This document shows positions 53,647-61,576 of a DNA stretch of 64,000 bases, piece by piece. The notes under the pieces are model-generated. The model searched no databases, was not told the origin of the DNA, and saw only the letters and a list, made by a program, of their open reading frames with translations. How positions within the stretch are numbered: the stretch's first letter is position 1; each line of letters begins with the position of its first letter. Location of the stretch: the NCBI GenBank assembly GCA_040219135.1, contig JAVJTA010000017.1, forward strand, positions 186,001-250,000, given 5' to 3'. A program made the position numbers and the translations under genes. Origin of the DNA: UBA7803 sp040219135. Lineage in GTDB: Bacteria; Pseudomonadota; Gammaproteobacteria; Pseudomonadales; Azotimanducaceae.

Positions 53647-54522
53647 ATGAGTGAAGTCAAAACCGCGGCGTTCGTCGGTCTGGGCGTCATGGGTTACCCG
53701 ATGGCAGGCCATCTGAGCCGTGCCGGCTATCGGGTGCGCGTTTACAACCGCACCGCCGCCCGGGCGGCGGCCTGGTGCGACGAGCACGGCGGTGCGTCCG
53801 CGGCGACGCCGAAGGATGCCGCCGACGGTGCGGATGTGGTATTCGTCTGCGTCGGCAACGACGACGACGTGCGCGCCGTGGTGCTCGGCGACGACGGCGT
53901 GCTCGCCGGTCTCGGTTCGGGCAGCGTGCTCGTCGACCACACCACCGCATCTGCCGAGCTGGCGCGGGAGCTCGATGGGGCGGCGACGGCCGTGGGCTGC
54001 AGTTTTCTGGACGCGCCGGTGTCCGGGGGCCAGGCGGGGGCCGAGAAGGGCGCGCTGACGGTGATGGTTGGGGGGGATCCGGCAGCGTTCGAGCGGATTC
54101 GGCCGGTGCTCGACAGCTACGCCCGATCGGTTCGGCTGATGGGCCCCGCCGGGTCCGGTCAGCTGACCAAGATGGTGAACCAGATCTGCATCGCCGGTGT
54201 GCTCCAGGGGCTCGCGGAAGGGCTGCACTTCGCCGAACGGGCGGGCCTGGACGTCGAAGACGTGGTGGACGTCATCTCGAAGGGTGCGGCTCAGTCCTGG
54301 CAGATGGAGAATCGCTCCTCGAGCATGGCGCGCGGCGAGTTCGAGTTCGGCTTCGCGGTGAACTGGATGCGCAAGGATCTGGATATCGCGCTGCGCACTG
54401 CCCGCGCGGTCCAGGCACGACTGCCGCTGACCGCGCTGGTGGATCAGTTCTACGGCGACGTCCAGAGCTACGGCGGCGGCCGCTGGGACACCTCCAGCCT
54501 GATTGAGCGCCTGCGGCGGTAG
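53647..54522 (+). CDS. 3-hydroxyisobutyrate dehydrogenase family oxidoreductase
   Basis: A 291-residue NAD(P)-dependent beta-hydroxyacid dehydrogenase with AGGAG before ATG 53647. Features are the Rossmann motif GLGVMGYPMAGHL, substrate motif LDAPVSGGQAGAEKG, and catalytic lysine in GSGQLTKMVNQ. Relatives oxidise 3-hydroxyisobutyrate, tartronate semialdehyde or 3-hydroxypropionate; the substrate cannot be fixed. With MatB, it might belong to C3-unit metabolism that gives or uses malonate semialdehyde. Its stop codon lies in the first unit of a repeat array. Confidence 0.86.
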   Translation: MSEVKTAAFVGLGVMGYPMAGHLSRAGYRVRVYNRTAARAAAWCDEHGGASAATPKDAADGADVVFVCVGNDDDVRAVVLGDDGVLAGLGSGSVLVDHTTASAELARELDGAATAVGCSFLDAPVSGGQAGAEKGALTVMVGGDPAAFERIRPVLDSYARSVRLMGPAGSGQLTKMVNQICIAGVLQGLAEGLHFAERAGLDVEDVVDVISKGAAQSWQMENRSSSMARGEFEFGFAVNWMRKDLDIALRTARAVQARLPLTALVDQFYGDVQSYGGGRWDTSSLIERLRR

Positions 54523-54610
54523 ACTGGTGCGGCGTTGAGTAGTTGCGGCGTCAGGTAGACTGTTGTGGCGTAGGTAAACTGTTGCGGAGATGAGGTAAAT
54601 GGCTGCGGCG
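54518..54610. repeat. Degenerate 17-bp repeats starting on a stop codon
   Basis: Units of a core like GGTAGACTGTTGCGGCG occur at 54518-54534, 54554-54570, 54573-54589 and 54594-54610, with a partial copy GTAGTTGCGGCG at 54539-54550. The first contains the TAG stop of the 3-hydroxyisobutyrate-dehydrogenase-like gene. The array fills the 102-base leader before the pcm-like gene, so its promoter or leader would be repeat DNA. Confidence 0.7.
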
Positions 54611-54624
54611 TTACGGCTCCAGAA

Positions 54625-55365
54625 ATGAAACGCGGGAACGAATGGCTGGTCCGGCTGGTCTTCGGCGCGATGGTCGGGCTGAGCGTGACGGCGATTGGCG
54701 CGACGGAGCGGGTGTCCGACATGGAGCAGATGATGGAAGCGATTCGCCTGGACGCACGGCAGACGGCGCCCTACACCGGCAGCGATCGCATCAGCGATGC
54801 GGTGCTCGAGGCGATTCGCGCGGTGCCCCGGGATCGCTTCGTGCCGCCCGGCACCGAGGCATACGCGTACCAGAACCGGCCCCTGCCCATCGGTCACGGC
54901 CAGACCATCTCCCAGCCATTCATCGTCGCGTTGATGACCGATCTGCTGGAGGTCGGGCGTGGCGACCGGGTGCTGGAGATCGGCACCGGTTCGGGATACC
55001 AGGCGGCCGTCCTCGCCGAGCTCGGCGTGACGGTCTACAGCATCGAGATCGTTCCCGAGCTGGCCGAGGAGGCGGCCGCGCGCCTCGAGTCGCTCGGCTA
55101 CGATGCGGTGGCGGTGCGCGCCGGCAACGGCCGCTTCGGCTGGCCCGAAGCGGCGCCCTTCGACGCCATCATCGTGACCGCGGTGGGGGAGGCGGTGCCG
55201 CCCGCGCTGGTCGAGCAGCTTCGGGAAGGGGGTCGGCTGGTAGTGCCTCTGGGTCCGGAACACGGCGGCCAGATGCTGGTCCAGGCCACCCGGCTGAGCG
55301 ACGGCAGCCTGCGTGATCGGGACGTGCTGCCGGTGCAGTTCGTGCCCCTCACCGGCGACCGCTGA
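54625..55365 (+). CDS. pcm: Protein-L-isoaspartate O-methyltransferase with signal peptide
   Basis: A 246-residue SAM-dependent methyltransferase that repairs isoaspartyl residues. The family core is RPLPIGHGQTISQPF and the SAM motif VLEIGTGSGYQAAVL, ending in GGRLVVPLGPEHG. Unlike the cytosolic E. coli enzyme, residues 1-27 look like a Sec signal peptide (K and R, then LVRLVFGAMVGLSVTAIGA). A shorter form from the ATG at 54721 would be cytosolic, but it has no better ribosome site. If exported, SAM supply would be a problem, so its mode of action is unclear. Repeats precede it. Confidence 0.85.
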   Translation: MKRGNEWLVRLVFGAMVGLSVTAIGATERVSDMEQMMEAIRLDARQTAPYTGSDRISDAVLEAIRAVPRDRFVPPGTEAYAYQNRPLPIGHGQTISQPFIVALMTDLLEVGRGDRVLEIGTGSGYQAAVLAELGVTVYSIEIVPELAEEAAARLESLGYDAVAVRAGNGRFGWPEAAPFDAIIVTAVGEAVPPALVEQLREGGRLVVPLGPEHGGQMLVQATRLSDGSLRDRDVLPVQFVPLTGDR

Positions 55366-55387
55366 GCCGCGGCGACGTCGACGAGAA

Positions 55388-56089
55388 TCAACGGTCCAGG
55401 GGTCGGCCCGGCTGGCTGATCCGGATCCAGGTCTGTCCGTACTCGCGATCAAGACGGTGGGCTTCGAGGCCCAGGCGTCGCGCCTGAGCAGCGATCCAGG
55501 AGAACCGGTAGCGTACGGTGCCGCCTTCGTCGCTCTCGTGGCTCTTGCCCACCCACCCCGTGCCGCGATGCTGACGCCGGTACCAGGGACATTCCTTGAT
55601 GCTGGCGAGCATCACGCCGCGCGGGGCCGTGGCGGCGAACTGCTCGAGCATGGTGATCACCTGGGCCGGGCTGGTGTGAGTCCAGATGGAACGCGCGATC
55701 ACGTAGTCGAACTCGATTCCGAACACGGCGAAGTCGAAGCGGTCGTTGTGGTCGAAGCGCGGTTGCTTGGCGGCGATCACGGGCGCGGTGACGATGCGCT
55801 CGCAGCCGGCCTGGAGCATCGCCCGGTTCGGCTCGATGCCGAAGTAGCACCCCGGGTCGAGGAAGCGGATCAGCCAGTAGCCGGCGCGCAGGGCGCCGCA
55901 GCCGACGTCGAGAACCCGCGAGTCACCGTTCAGCCCGTTGCGCAGCAGGATCGACAGCTGGTTGCGTCCGACGGTGGCGAATTTGCGGATCGGTCCGCCG
56001 AGGAAGACGCCGTCGGCCTGCAGCGCCTCGGCTCGCTGCTGCAGGCTGAGGCCGGTGCTGTTCGCCGGGTTCGCGCCGACGCCGGTCAC
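55388..56089 (-). CDS. Class I SAM-dependent methyltransferase
   Basis: A 233-residue protein from GTG 56089, which overlaps the stop of the preceding 125-residue protein gene (GTGA). SAM motif I is VLDVGCGALRAG, followed by GIEPNRAML and the post-motif FDYVIARSIWTHT, where class I enzymes keep their acceptor-side loop. The C-terminal part (ECPWYRRQHRGTGWVGK) is unlike common families. The substrate is unknown. Coupled translation implies that it works with the 125-residue protein. Confidence 0.8.
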   Translation of the reverse strand: MTGVGANPANSTGLSLQQRAEALQADGVFLGGPIRKFATVGRNQLSILLRNGLNGDSRVLDVGCGALRAGYWLIRFLDPGCYFGIEPNRAMLQAGCERIVTAPVIAAKQPRFDHNDRFDFAVFGIEFDYVIARSIWTHTSPAQVITMLEQFAATAPRGVMLASIKECPWYRRQHRGTGWVGKSHESDEGGTVRYRFSWIAAQARRLGLEAHRLDREYGQTWIRISQPGRPLDR

Positions 56090-56463
56090 TTCCTCTTCAC
56101 GCTGGCGCGGATGCCGGCGACGTAGCGGACCACCTGTTCGTAGGCCACGATCGTCTTCATGGTGGCCGCCGCGGAACGCGGCTTGCGACGCAGGCCGTCG
56201 TCGCCCCGGGACCAGTCGGCCACGGTGTTGCTGCGGGCGAGATCGTGCATGATCCGGAACAGTTCGGCCATGACCTCGAGTTTGGCCCGGAGCAGACCCT
56301 GCTCGAGGGCCTTGTCGTAGCGCTTGGGCGACGCCGTGCGGCTCTTCGGCAGCAGCTGTTCGATGTGATCGGCGGCCCGATCGATGACGATCGCACGGAC
56401 TTCGCGCTTGTATCGCGTCAGGGCTTTGGGCTGGGTGCTTTTCAGTGCGATGAAGTTCGACAT
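56086..56463 (-). CDS. Basic helical protein of unknown function
   Basis: A 125-residue, lysine/arginine-rich, mostly helical protein starting MSNFIALKSTQPKALTRYKR. It contains KRYDKALEQGLLRAKLEV and ends VAGIRASVKRK. No domain is recognised. Its stop is shared with the GTG of the methyltransferase gene. It could be a small nucleic-acid-binding or regulatory partner. A plausible promoter lies 26-54 bases upstream. Confidence 0.65.
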   Translation of the reverse strand: MSNFIALKSTQPKALTRYKREVRAIVIDRAADHIEQLLPKSRTASPKRYDKALEQGLLRAKLEVMAELFRIMHDLARSNTVADWSRGDDGLRRKPRSAAATMKTIVAYEQVVRYVAGIRASVKRK

Positions 56464-56488
56464 GAATCTGGCGCTCGAATTGGCGCAA

Positions 56489-56517
56489 AGTTTACAGAAA
56501 AACTGCCTGAAAGTCAG
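56489..56517 (-). promoter_or_regulatory. Candidate promoter of the 125-residue protein / methyltransferase operon
   Basis: On the minus strand CTGACT (56512-56517, 4/6 to TTGACA), a 17-base spacer and TAAACT (56489-56494, 4/6 to TATAAT) would begin transcription about 20 bases before ATG 56463. The stretch is AT-rich against its surroundings. Confidence 0.4.
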
Positions 56518-56558
56518 CTAGTTAGGCCAGGTCTCTAAAGCTGGCGGAAGGGCTCCGT

Positions 56559-57434
56559 TCAGCTCCGGGGGGGTCGCGGCCAGAGCACGGGCGTTCTGGC
56601 CTTGTAGTCCTGGTAGGCCGGATCGTCGCCCCACTTGCGGTTGGCCCGGGATTCCAGCAGCGGAATTCCGCTGATCCGGGTCAGCAGCACGTAGACAAAC
56701 ACCGGCGAGATCAGGGTTGCCAGCTGCCAGCCCTGCAGGGCCGGATAGGCGATCACCGCGATGCCCAGCCAGAGCAGAATCTCGCCGGCGTAGTTGGGAT
56801 GCCGCGACCAGGCCCACAGGCCGCTGGAGATGAAGCGGTCGGCGTTGTCCGGATCGGCTTTGAACGCGGATTTCTGGGCGTCCGCGATCACTTCCATGGC
56901 GAACCCGGCCAGCCACAGCAGGCTGCCGATGAGAGCGAACGCATCGAGGGGCAGTGCCGCCGTGGCGCTGATGGCGGTGAGCGCGCAGGCCGCGGTGAAC
57001 AGCACCCACAGTCCCTGCAGGGTCCACGCCATGAGAAAGCGCGGAAACGACTGCTTCATCTCGTCGAAGCGCGCGTCGCGTCCTGAGCGGCGTACGCGCA
57101 GGAACAGAAAGCTGCCGAGGCGCAGGGCCCAGACGATTACCATGACCCCGAGCACGACACCGCGCGCGTCCACCGACGGGGTGAGCAGCAGGGCAACGAG
57201 GGTCAGTGTCACGTAGCAGGTACTGCCGGTGAGATCGAAGTAGTGTTCGGTGCGGGCCAGGTAGGATGGCACGAACACCAGCCAGTTGATCACGAACGAC
57301 AGCAGCGCGCACAGGGCGAATACGGGAACGCCGAAGGCCCGCTGGCCGGCGCTCGATCCCGCGACAGCCACGAGTGCGGCCACGACGAGAATGATCGGCA
57401 GGGCCGCGATGGCCTGGCGTTCGGATTTCTTCAC
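56559..57434 (-). CDS. DUF1295 (steroid 5-alpha reductase-like) membrane protein
   Basis: A 291-residue integral membrane protein from GTG 57434, which has a strong AGGAGG site that falls in the last codons of trxB. Six or more helices are seen, with the C-terminal signature SSGLWAWSRHPNYAGEILLW shared by DUF1295, isoprenylcysteine methyltransferases and steroid 5-alpha reductases. This points to NADPH or SAM chemistry on a lipid. It lies four bases after trxB and is probably coupled to it. The substrate is unknown. Confidence 0.83.
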   Translation of the reverse strand: MKKSERQAIAALPIILVVAALVAVAGSSAGQRAFGVPVFALCALLSFVINWLVFVPSYLARTEHYFDLTGSTCYVTLTLVALLLTPSVDARGVVLGVMVIVWALRLGSFLFLRVRRSGRDARFDEMKQSFPRFLMAWTLQGLWVLFTAACALTAISATAALPLDAFALIGSLLWLAGFAMEVIADAQKSAFKADPDNADRFISSGLWAWSRHPNYAGEILLWLGIAVIAYPALQGWQLATLISPVFVYVLLTRISGIPLLESRANRKWGDDPAYQDYKARTPVLWPRPPRS

Positions 57435-57438
57435 CTGA

Positions 57439-58383
57439 TCAGACCTCCTGAGCGTCCAGATACTTTTCTGCATCCAGGGCCGCCATGCAACCGAATCCGG
57501 CCGAGGTGATGGCCTGACGGTAGACGTGGTCGGCAACGTCACCGGCCGCGAACACGCCGGGCACGCTGGTCGCAGTGGCGTTTCCGTCGAGACCACTGCG
57601 GGTGATGATGTAGCCGCCTTTCATATCGAGCTGTCCCGCGAAGATCTGCGTGTTGGGCTGGTGGCCGATGGCGATGAACACGCCGGTGACGTCGAGTTCC
57701 CGGGTGGTCGGCCCCTGGGTGGCGCGCAGCCGTGCACCGTTCACCCCCTGATCGTCGCCGAGGACCTCGTCCAGGGTGTGGTTCCACACCGGTTCGATGT
57801 TGTCCCGGGCGAACACGCGATCCTGAAGGATCTTCTCCGCCCGCAGCTCGTCGCGCCGGTGCACCAGGTACACCTTGCTGCACAGGTTCGACAGGTACAG
57901 GGCTTCCTCCACCGCGGTGTTGCCACCGCCGATCACGGCGACGGCCTGATTGCGGTAGAAGAACCCGTCACAGGTGGCGCAGGCGCTGACGCCGCGCCCC
58001 TTGAAGGCTTCCTCGGAGGGCAGTCCCAGGTACTTGGCCGACGCCCCGGTGGCAATGATCAACGCGTCGCAGGTGTAGCTGGTGGCGTCGCCGGTGAGCT
58101 TGAACGGCGGTGCAGCCAGGTCCACGGCGGTGACGTAGTCGTTGACGATCGAGGCGTCGAATCGAGCGACGTGCTCGGCCATCTGCAGCATCAGCTCCGG
58201 ACCCTGCAGCTCGGCGTGGCCGCCGGGCCAGTTCTCCACCTCGGTGGTCGTGGTGAGCTGGCCCCCGACCTCCACGCCGGTGATCAGGACCGGCTTGAGA
58301 TTGGCGCGCGCCGCGTACAGCGCCGCCGTGTAGCCTGCCGGCCCTGAGCCGAGGACGATGAGGCGATGGTGCTGGTGTGCCAC
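57439..58383 (-). CDS. trxB: Thioredoxin-disulfide reductase
   Basis: A 314-residue FAD/NADPH enzyme. FAD motif is GSGPAGYTAA near the N-terminus, the redox pair C135 and C138 lies in ACATCDGFFY, the NADPH motif is IGGGNTAVEEALYL, and the C-terminal FAADVADHVYRQ-like segment reads FAAGDVADHVYRQ. It keeps thioredoxin reduced in the cytosol. The order trxB followed by a DUF1295 gene is unusual but tightly spaced. A 14-bp hairpin sits upstream of it. Confidence 0.9.
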   Translation of the reverse strand: MAHQHHRLIVLGSGPAGYTAALYAARANLKPVLITGVEVGGQLTTTTEVENWPGGHAELQGPELMLQMAEHVARFDASIVNDYVTAVDLAAPPFKLTGDATSYTCDALIIATGASAKYLGLPSEEAFKGRGVSACATCDGFFYRNQAVAVIGGGNTAVEEALYLSNLCSKVYLVHRRDELRAEKILQDRVFARDNIEPVWNHTLDEVLGDDQGVNGARLRATQGPTTRELDVTGVFIAIGHQPNTQIFAGQLDMKGGYIITRSGLDGNATATSVPGVFAAGDVADHVYRQAITSAGFGCMAALDAEKYLDAQEV

Positions 58384-58470
58384 GACGAGGCTCCCGTGCG
58401 AAAAAGCCCGGCATTGTACCCGCCATTCCGGGGCGGTTGAACGCGTTTGGCAAGAACGATTGGGAAGTTG

Positions 58471-58503
58471 CTAGTGGGCCGCTTTTACCAAGCGGCCCAC
58501 TAG
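58471..58503. terminator. Perfect 14-bp hairpin between yip1-like gene and trxB
   Basis: CTAGTGGGCCGCTT (58471-58484), loop TTACC, AAGCGGCCCACTAG (58490-58503). It lies 31 bases after the end of the leftward cco/yip1 operon and about 90 bases before trxB. No T-run follows on the minus strand, so it would be a terminator aided by Rho or an mRNA-stabilising stem. Confidence 0.5.
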
Positions 58504-58534
58504 TAGCCGATCCGGACGATCGCCGGACCGTCGC

Positions 58535-59137
58535 TCAGTAGGTGTACTCCGGTGCGGGGCCCAGGTCCCACAGCACTACGGTGGCGCCGAGCAGGGCGAC
58601 GAAGGACACCAGAGCCACCGCGAACACCGCGCTGGCGTAGAGAAAGCCGCGTTCCGGAGGAACCGCCATGACGACGCTGGTGCCGCGGTAGAGCAGGTAG
58701 ATGCAGTAGCAGGCCACCAGACAGCCGACCATGATGTCGAGCCAGAGAATCGGCATCAGTCCCAGCACGCCGGCGAGAAAGAACGGCGAGGCGGTGTAGC
58801 TGATCAGGGCAACGCCGTGGGCGAAGTCCGTTTCGGTGCCGTAGGAAACGGCCATCCAGCGCACCATGAAGCCGAGGAACACGACTCCGGCGACCATGGC
58901 GAGAAAGAACAGCGCGCACATCGGCAGCGCGCTGGCCGGCGTCAGGCGCATGACCTCGTCGGAGACGCTCCAGCCCACGCGGGTCACCCCGTAGTACCAG
59001 CACAGCGCTGGAATCAGCGCGTACGGGATCGTGTGCAAACCGAGGATCGCGGCCAGTCCGGGCGCATCTTCGCTGATGCTGCGCCAGCCGGGGCCGGGCG
59101 CAAAGGTGACCAGGATGCCGTTCAGCAGCGTTCTCAT
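58535..59137 (-). CDS. Yip1 family membrane protein
   Basis: A 200-residue protein with about five membrane helices and the Yip1/DUF1282 layout (PYALIPALCWYYGV, then a run of small hydrophobic helices with TASPFFLAGVLGL). Its function in bacteria is not established. Its start overlaps the end of ccoS (ATGA), placing it as the last gene of the cbb3 maturation operon, where it has no known role. Confidence 0.78.
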   Translation of the reverse strand: MRTLLNGILVTFAPGPGWRSISEDAPGLAAILGLHTIPYALIPALCWYYGVTRVGWSVSDEVMRLTPASALPMCALFFLAMVAGVVFLGFMVRWMAVSYGTETDFAHGVALISYTASPFFLAGVLGLMPILWLDIMVGCLVACYCIYLLYRGTSVVMAVPPERGFLYASAVFAVALVSFVALLGATVVLWDLGPAPEYTY

Positions 59138-59286
59138 GAATCGTCTCCGGATGAATCGTCGAGGATGTCGAAGCCGTGGCGGTCCAGCTCCTCGAACTGA
59201 TCGTGGTTCACCGCCCAGAGGAACAGGGCGCCGGCTATGCCAATCAGCAGCAGGGAGATGGGAATGAGCAGCAGCAGGATGGCCAT
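59134..59286 (-). CDS. ccoS: cbb3-type cytochrome oxidase assembly protein CcoS
   Basis: A 50-residue single-pass membrane protein, ATG 59286, overlapping both neighbours by four bases or fewer. The helix is LLLLIPISLLLIGIAGALFLWAV cut by no charge, followed by NHDQFEELDRHGFDIL, the typical CcoS tail. CcoS is needed to insert cofactors (heme and copper) in the cbb3 oxidase. The protein has the size usual for the family. Confidence 0.88.
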   Translation of the reverse strand: MAILLLLIPISLLLIGIAGALFLWAVNHDQFEELDRHGFDILDDSSGDDS

Positions 59287-61409
59287 CAGTCTGCTCCGGC
59301 GCGGCCGAGCAGTCGCGCGGCGTTGCTCATGACCAGCACGGAGCTGCTCGCCATCCCCAGCGCGGCGAGCCACGGCGGCATCAGGCCGAGGGCGGCAATC
59401 GGCACGGCGGTCAGGTTGTAGGTGAGGGCCCAGAACAGGTTCTGCCGCACGATGCGTCGGGCGCGACGGCCGATGTGGACCAGATCCACCAGCGCGCCCA
59501 GGCGCCGGCTCAGGAGCAGCACGTCGGCTTTGGATTTGACCAGATCGCTGCTCTCCAGCACCGTGGCGGAGACGTCGGCGGCGGCCAGCGCCGGTACATC
59601 GTTGATGCCGTCGCCCACCACCAGCACGCGGCGGCCGCGCTGCTGCAGCGCGCGGGTGATTTCGAGCTTGGTTTCCGGCGACTGGCGCGCGGCGAAGTCG
59701 ATGCCGAGTTCGCTGGCAAGCTCCGCGCAGCGTTCGACCGCGTCACCGCTGATCATCGTGACCTCGAGACCGGCGGCCTGCAGGCCCCGGATGGCGGCGG
59801 CGGCATCGGCACGCACCGGATCGGCGATGTCGAACCGAGCCACCGGGACGTCGTCGACGGTGAGGAACACGGCGCGGGCGTCTTCCTCCGGAGCGCCGCA
59901 GAATGCGGCATGTCCCACCTTGAGCCGGGTATCGCCGAAGCGCCCCGAGACGCCGGCCCCTGGGATCACGGTGACATCGCTCAGGGCGCCGGGTTCGGCG
60001 TCAGGACAGGCCCGCGCGAAGGCGCGTGCGAGAGGGTGGTTGGCGTGCCGTTCCAGGGCGGCGGTCAGGGCGAGCAGGCGGTCGTGGCTCAATGCGCTGG
60101 CGGCGAGCCAGGTGACACCGTCGAGCTGCGGGTCCGGGGCGGTGAGGGTGCCGGTCTTGTCGACGATTGCGGCATCGACGCTGGCTATCTGCTCCAGGGC
60201 GTCGCTGCGGGTCAGCACCGCGCCGTTCTGACGCAGCCGGGTCAATGCCGCCGTGACGGCCGCCGGCGTTGCCAGGGACAGGGCGCACGGACAGCTCACC
60301 ACCAGCACGGTCAGCGCGGCGACGAAGGCGCGTTCCGGATCCACCAGCTGCCAGGCGAGCCAGGTCACGGCCGCGAGGGCGAGTACCGCGGGGACGAAGC
60401 GCGCGGCGATCCGGTCGGCGAGCCGGGCCAGGGGCGCTTTGCCCGCCTGGGCGCGGGCGGCAAGCTCGGCGATTCCGGCCATGCGGGTCGCATCGGCGGT
60501 AGCCGTGGTGCGCAGTTCGAACCCGGCACCCTGGTTCAGAGTGCCGGCGAATACCGCCTCTCCGGCCAGCCGGCGGACCCAGGTCGACTCGCCGGTGAGC
60601 GCCGATTCGTCCAGGGTCGCGGTGCCGCGCACCACGGTTCCGTCCAGTGGAACCCGGTTGCCCTGTTCCACCCAGACCAGACTGCCCGGCTCGATCTGCG
60701 CCAGATTCCGCGGACGGGTGCTGCCGGCGGCGTCGCGTACCAGGGCCTGCTCCGGCAGGTTGCCGAGAGAGGCATTGGCGTCTTCGAAGCGCGCCTTCAA
60801 GCGATCATCGACGTAGCGCGCAGCGAGGAGCAGGAACGTGAACATCACCACCGAGTCGTAGTAGACCTCACCGGCGCCGCTCAGTGTGTGCGCCAGACTC
60901 ACGGCGAACGCGGCGGCAATGGCCAGGGCAATGGGTACGTCCATGGACAGGCCGGCGCCGCGGCGGCGGTGGCCGAATGCGCTCAGCGCGCTGTGGAAGA
61001 ACGGCATGGCCGAGTAGGCGACCACGGGAATGCAGAACGCCAGGCTCGCCAGTTCCAGGAGGCGCCGGTAGGCCTCGTCCATGCCGGTGAACGCCCCGGC
61101 GTAGAGGGCGATGGCGAACATCATCACCTGCATCATCGCCAGTCCGGCGATCCCCAGCCGTTTCAGCAGGTCGCGCTGACCGGCGCTGCCGCGATCGATG
61201 CGCGCCAGGCTCGGCTGGAACCCGGCATCTTCGATGAGCTGCAGCAGAGACACCGGGTCGGTGTCCGACGCGTGCTCGACCAGGACCAGGCGCCGGGCGG
61301 GGTTGATGTGGGTCGCAACGATGCCCTTCACGCCCTCGAGATGCCGTTCGATCCGGCCCACGCAGCTGGCGCAGTGCATGTCGCGCACGCTGATGGTGGA
61401 CACGGTCAC
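59286..61409 (-). CDS. ccoI: Copper-translocating P1B-ATPase CcoI/FixI
   Basis: A 707-residue copper ATPase from GTG 61409. One N-terminal heavy-metal domain has MHCASC (C13, C16). The membrane part includes the CPC motif at 373-375 (SCPCALSLATP); the phosphorylated D417 is in DKTGTLTAP, with TGES and GDGINDVPAL. It delivers copper to the cbb3 oxidase. Many CcoI proteins carry an extra cysteine-rich N-terminal region of about 90 residues; it is absent here. The GTG overlaps the stop of the preceding FixH-like gene. Confidence 0.9.
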   Translation of the reverse strand: MTVSTISVRDMHCASCVGRIERHLEGVKGIVATHINPARRLVLVEHASDTDPVSLLQLIEDAGFQPSLARIDRGSAGQRDLLKRLGIAGLAMMQVMMFAIALYAGAFTGMDEAYRRLLELASLAFCIPVVAYSAMPFFHSALSAFGHRRRGAGLSMDVPIALAIAAAFAVSLAHTLSGAGEVYYDSVVMFTFLLLAARYVDDRLKARFEDANASLGNLPEQALVRDAAGSTRPRNLAQIEPGSLVWVEQGNRVPLDGTVVRGTATLDESALTGESTWVRRLAGEAVFAGTLNQGAGFELRTTATADATRMAGIAELAARAQAGKAPLARLADRIAARFVPAVLALAAVTWLAWQLVDPERAFVAALTVLVVSCPCALSLATPAAVTAALTRLRQNGAVLTRSDALEQIASVDAAIVDKTGTLTAPDPQLDGVTWLAASALSHDRLLALTAALERHANHPLARAFARACPDAEPGALSDVTVIPGAGVSGRFGDTRLKVGHAAFCGAPEEDARAVFLTVDDVPVARFDIADPVRADAAAAIRGLQAAGLEVTMISGDAVERCAELASELGIDFAARQSPETKLEITRALQQRGRRVLVVGDGINDVPALAAADVSATVLESSDLVKSKADVLLLSRRLGALVDLVHIGRRARRIVRQNLFWALTYNLTAVPIAALGLMPPWLAALGMASSSVLVMSNAARLLGRAGAD

Positions 61410-61576
61410 GGTTGCTCGCGCCAGCTGGTCTTGGACATGGCCGGCTGCTCCAGGCCGACACCCGGGTCCGCGTTCGAGAACGCCAGGTACAGCGTGAGAA
61501 TGCCCATCAAAACCGCGGTCAGCGGAATGGCAACCACCAGATAGAGGACGCCGGGTCGGCGTGTCTTCGCGTTCAC
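61406..61576 (-). CDS. ccoH: Short FixH/CcoH-like protein
   Basis: A 56-residue membrane protein from GTG 61576. The helix PGVLYLVVAIPLTAVLMGIL and the following TLYLAFSNADPGV match the N-terminus of CcoH/FixH, and the position between ccoG and ccoI is the usual one. FixH is normally about 150-170 residues, with a periplasmic beta domain after the helix; here the frame stops 24 residues after the TLYLAFSNAD region. It may be a natural minimal form or a truncated gene. It overlaps both neighbours. Confidence 0.72.
   Translation of the reverse strand: MNAKTRRPGVLYLVVAIPLTAVLMGILTLYLAFSNADPGVGLEQPAMSKTSWREQP

Noticed and set aside
59475..61544. Long plus-strand open frame opposite ccoI
   Set aside because: The minus strand carries complete P1B-ATPase motifs (CPC, DKTGT, GDGIND), whereas the plus-strand frame has glutamine/arginine/glycine-rich sequence with no domain.
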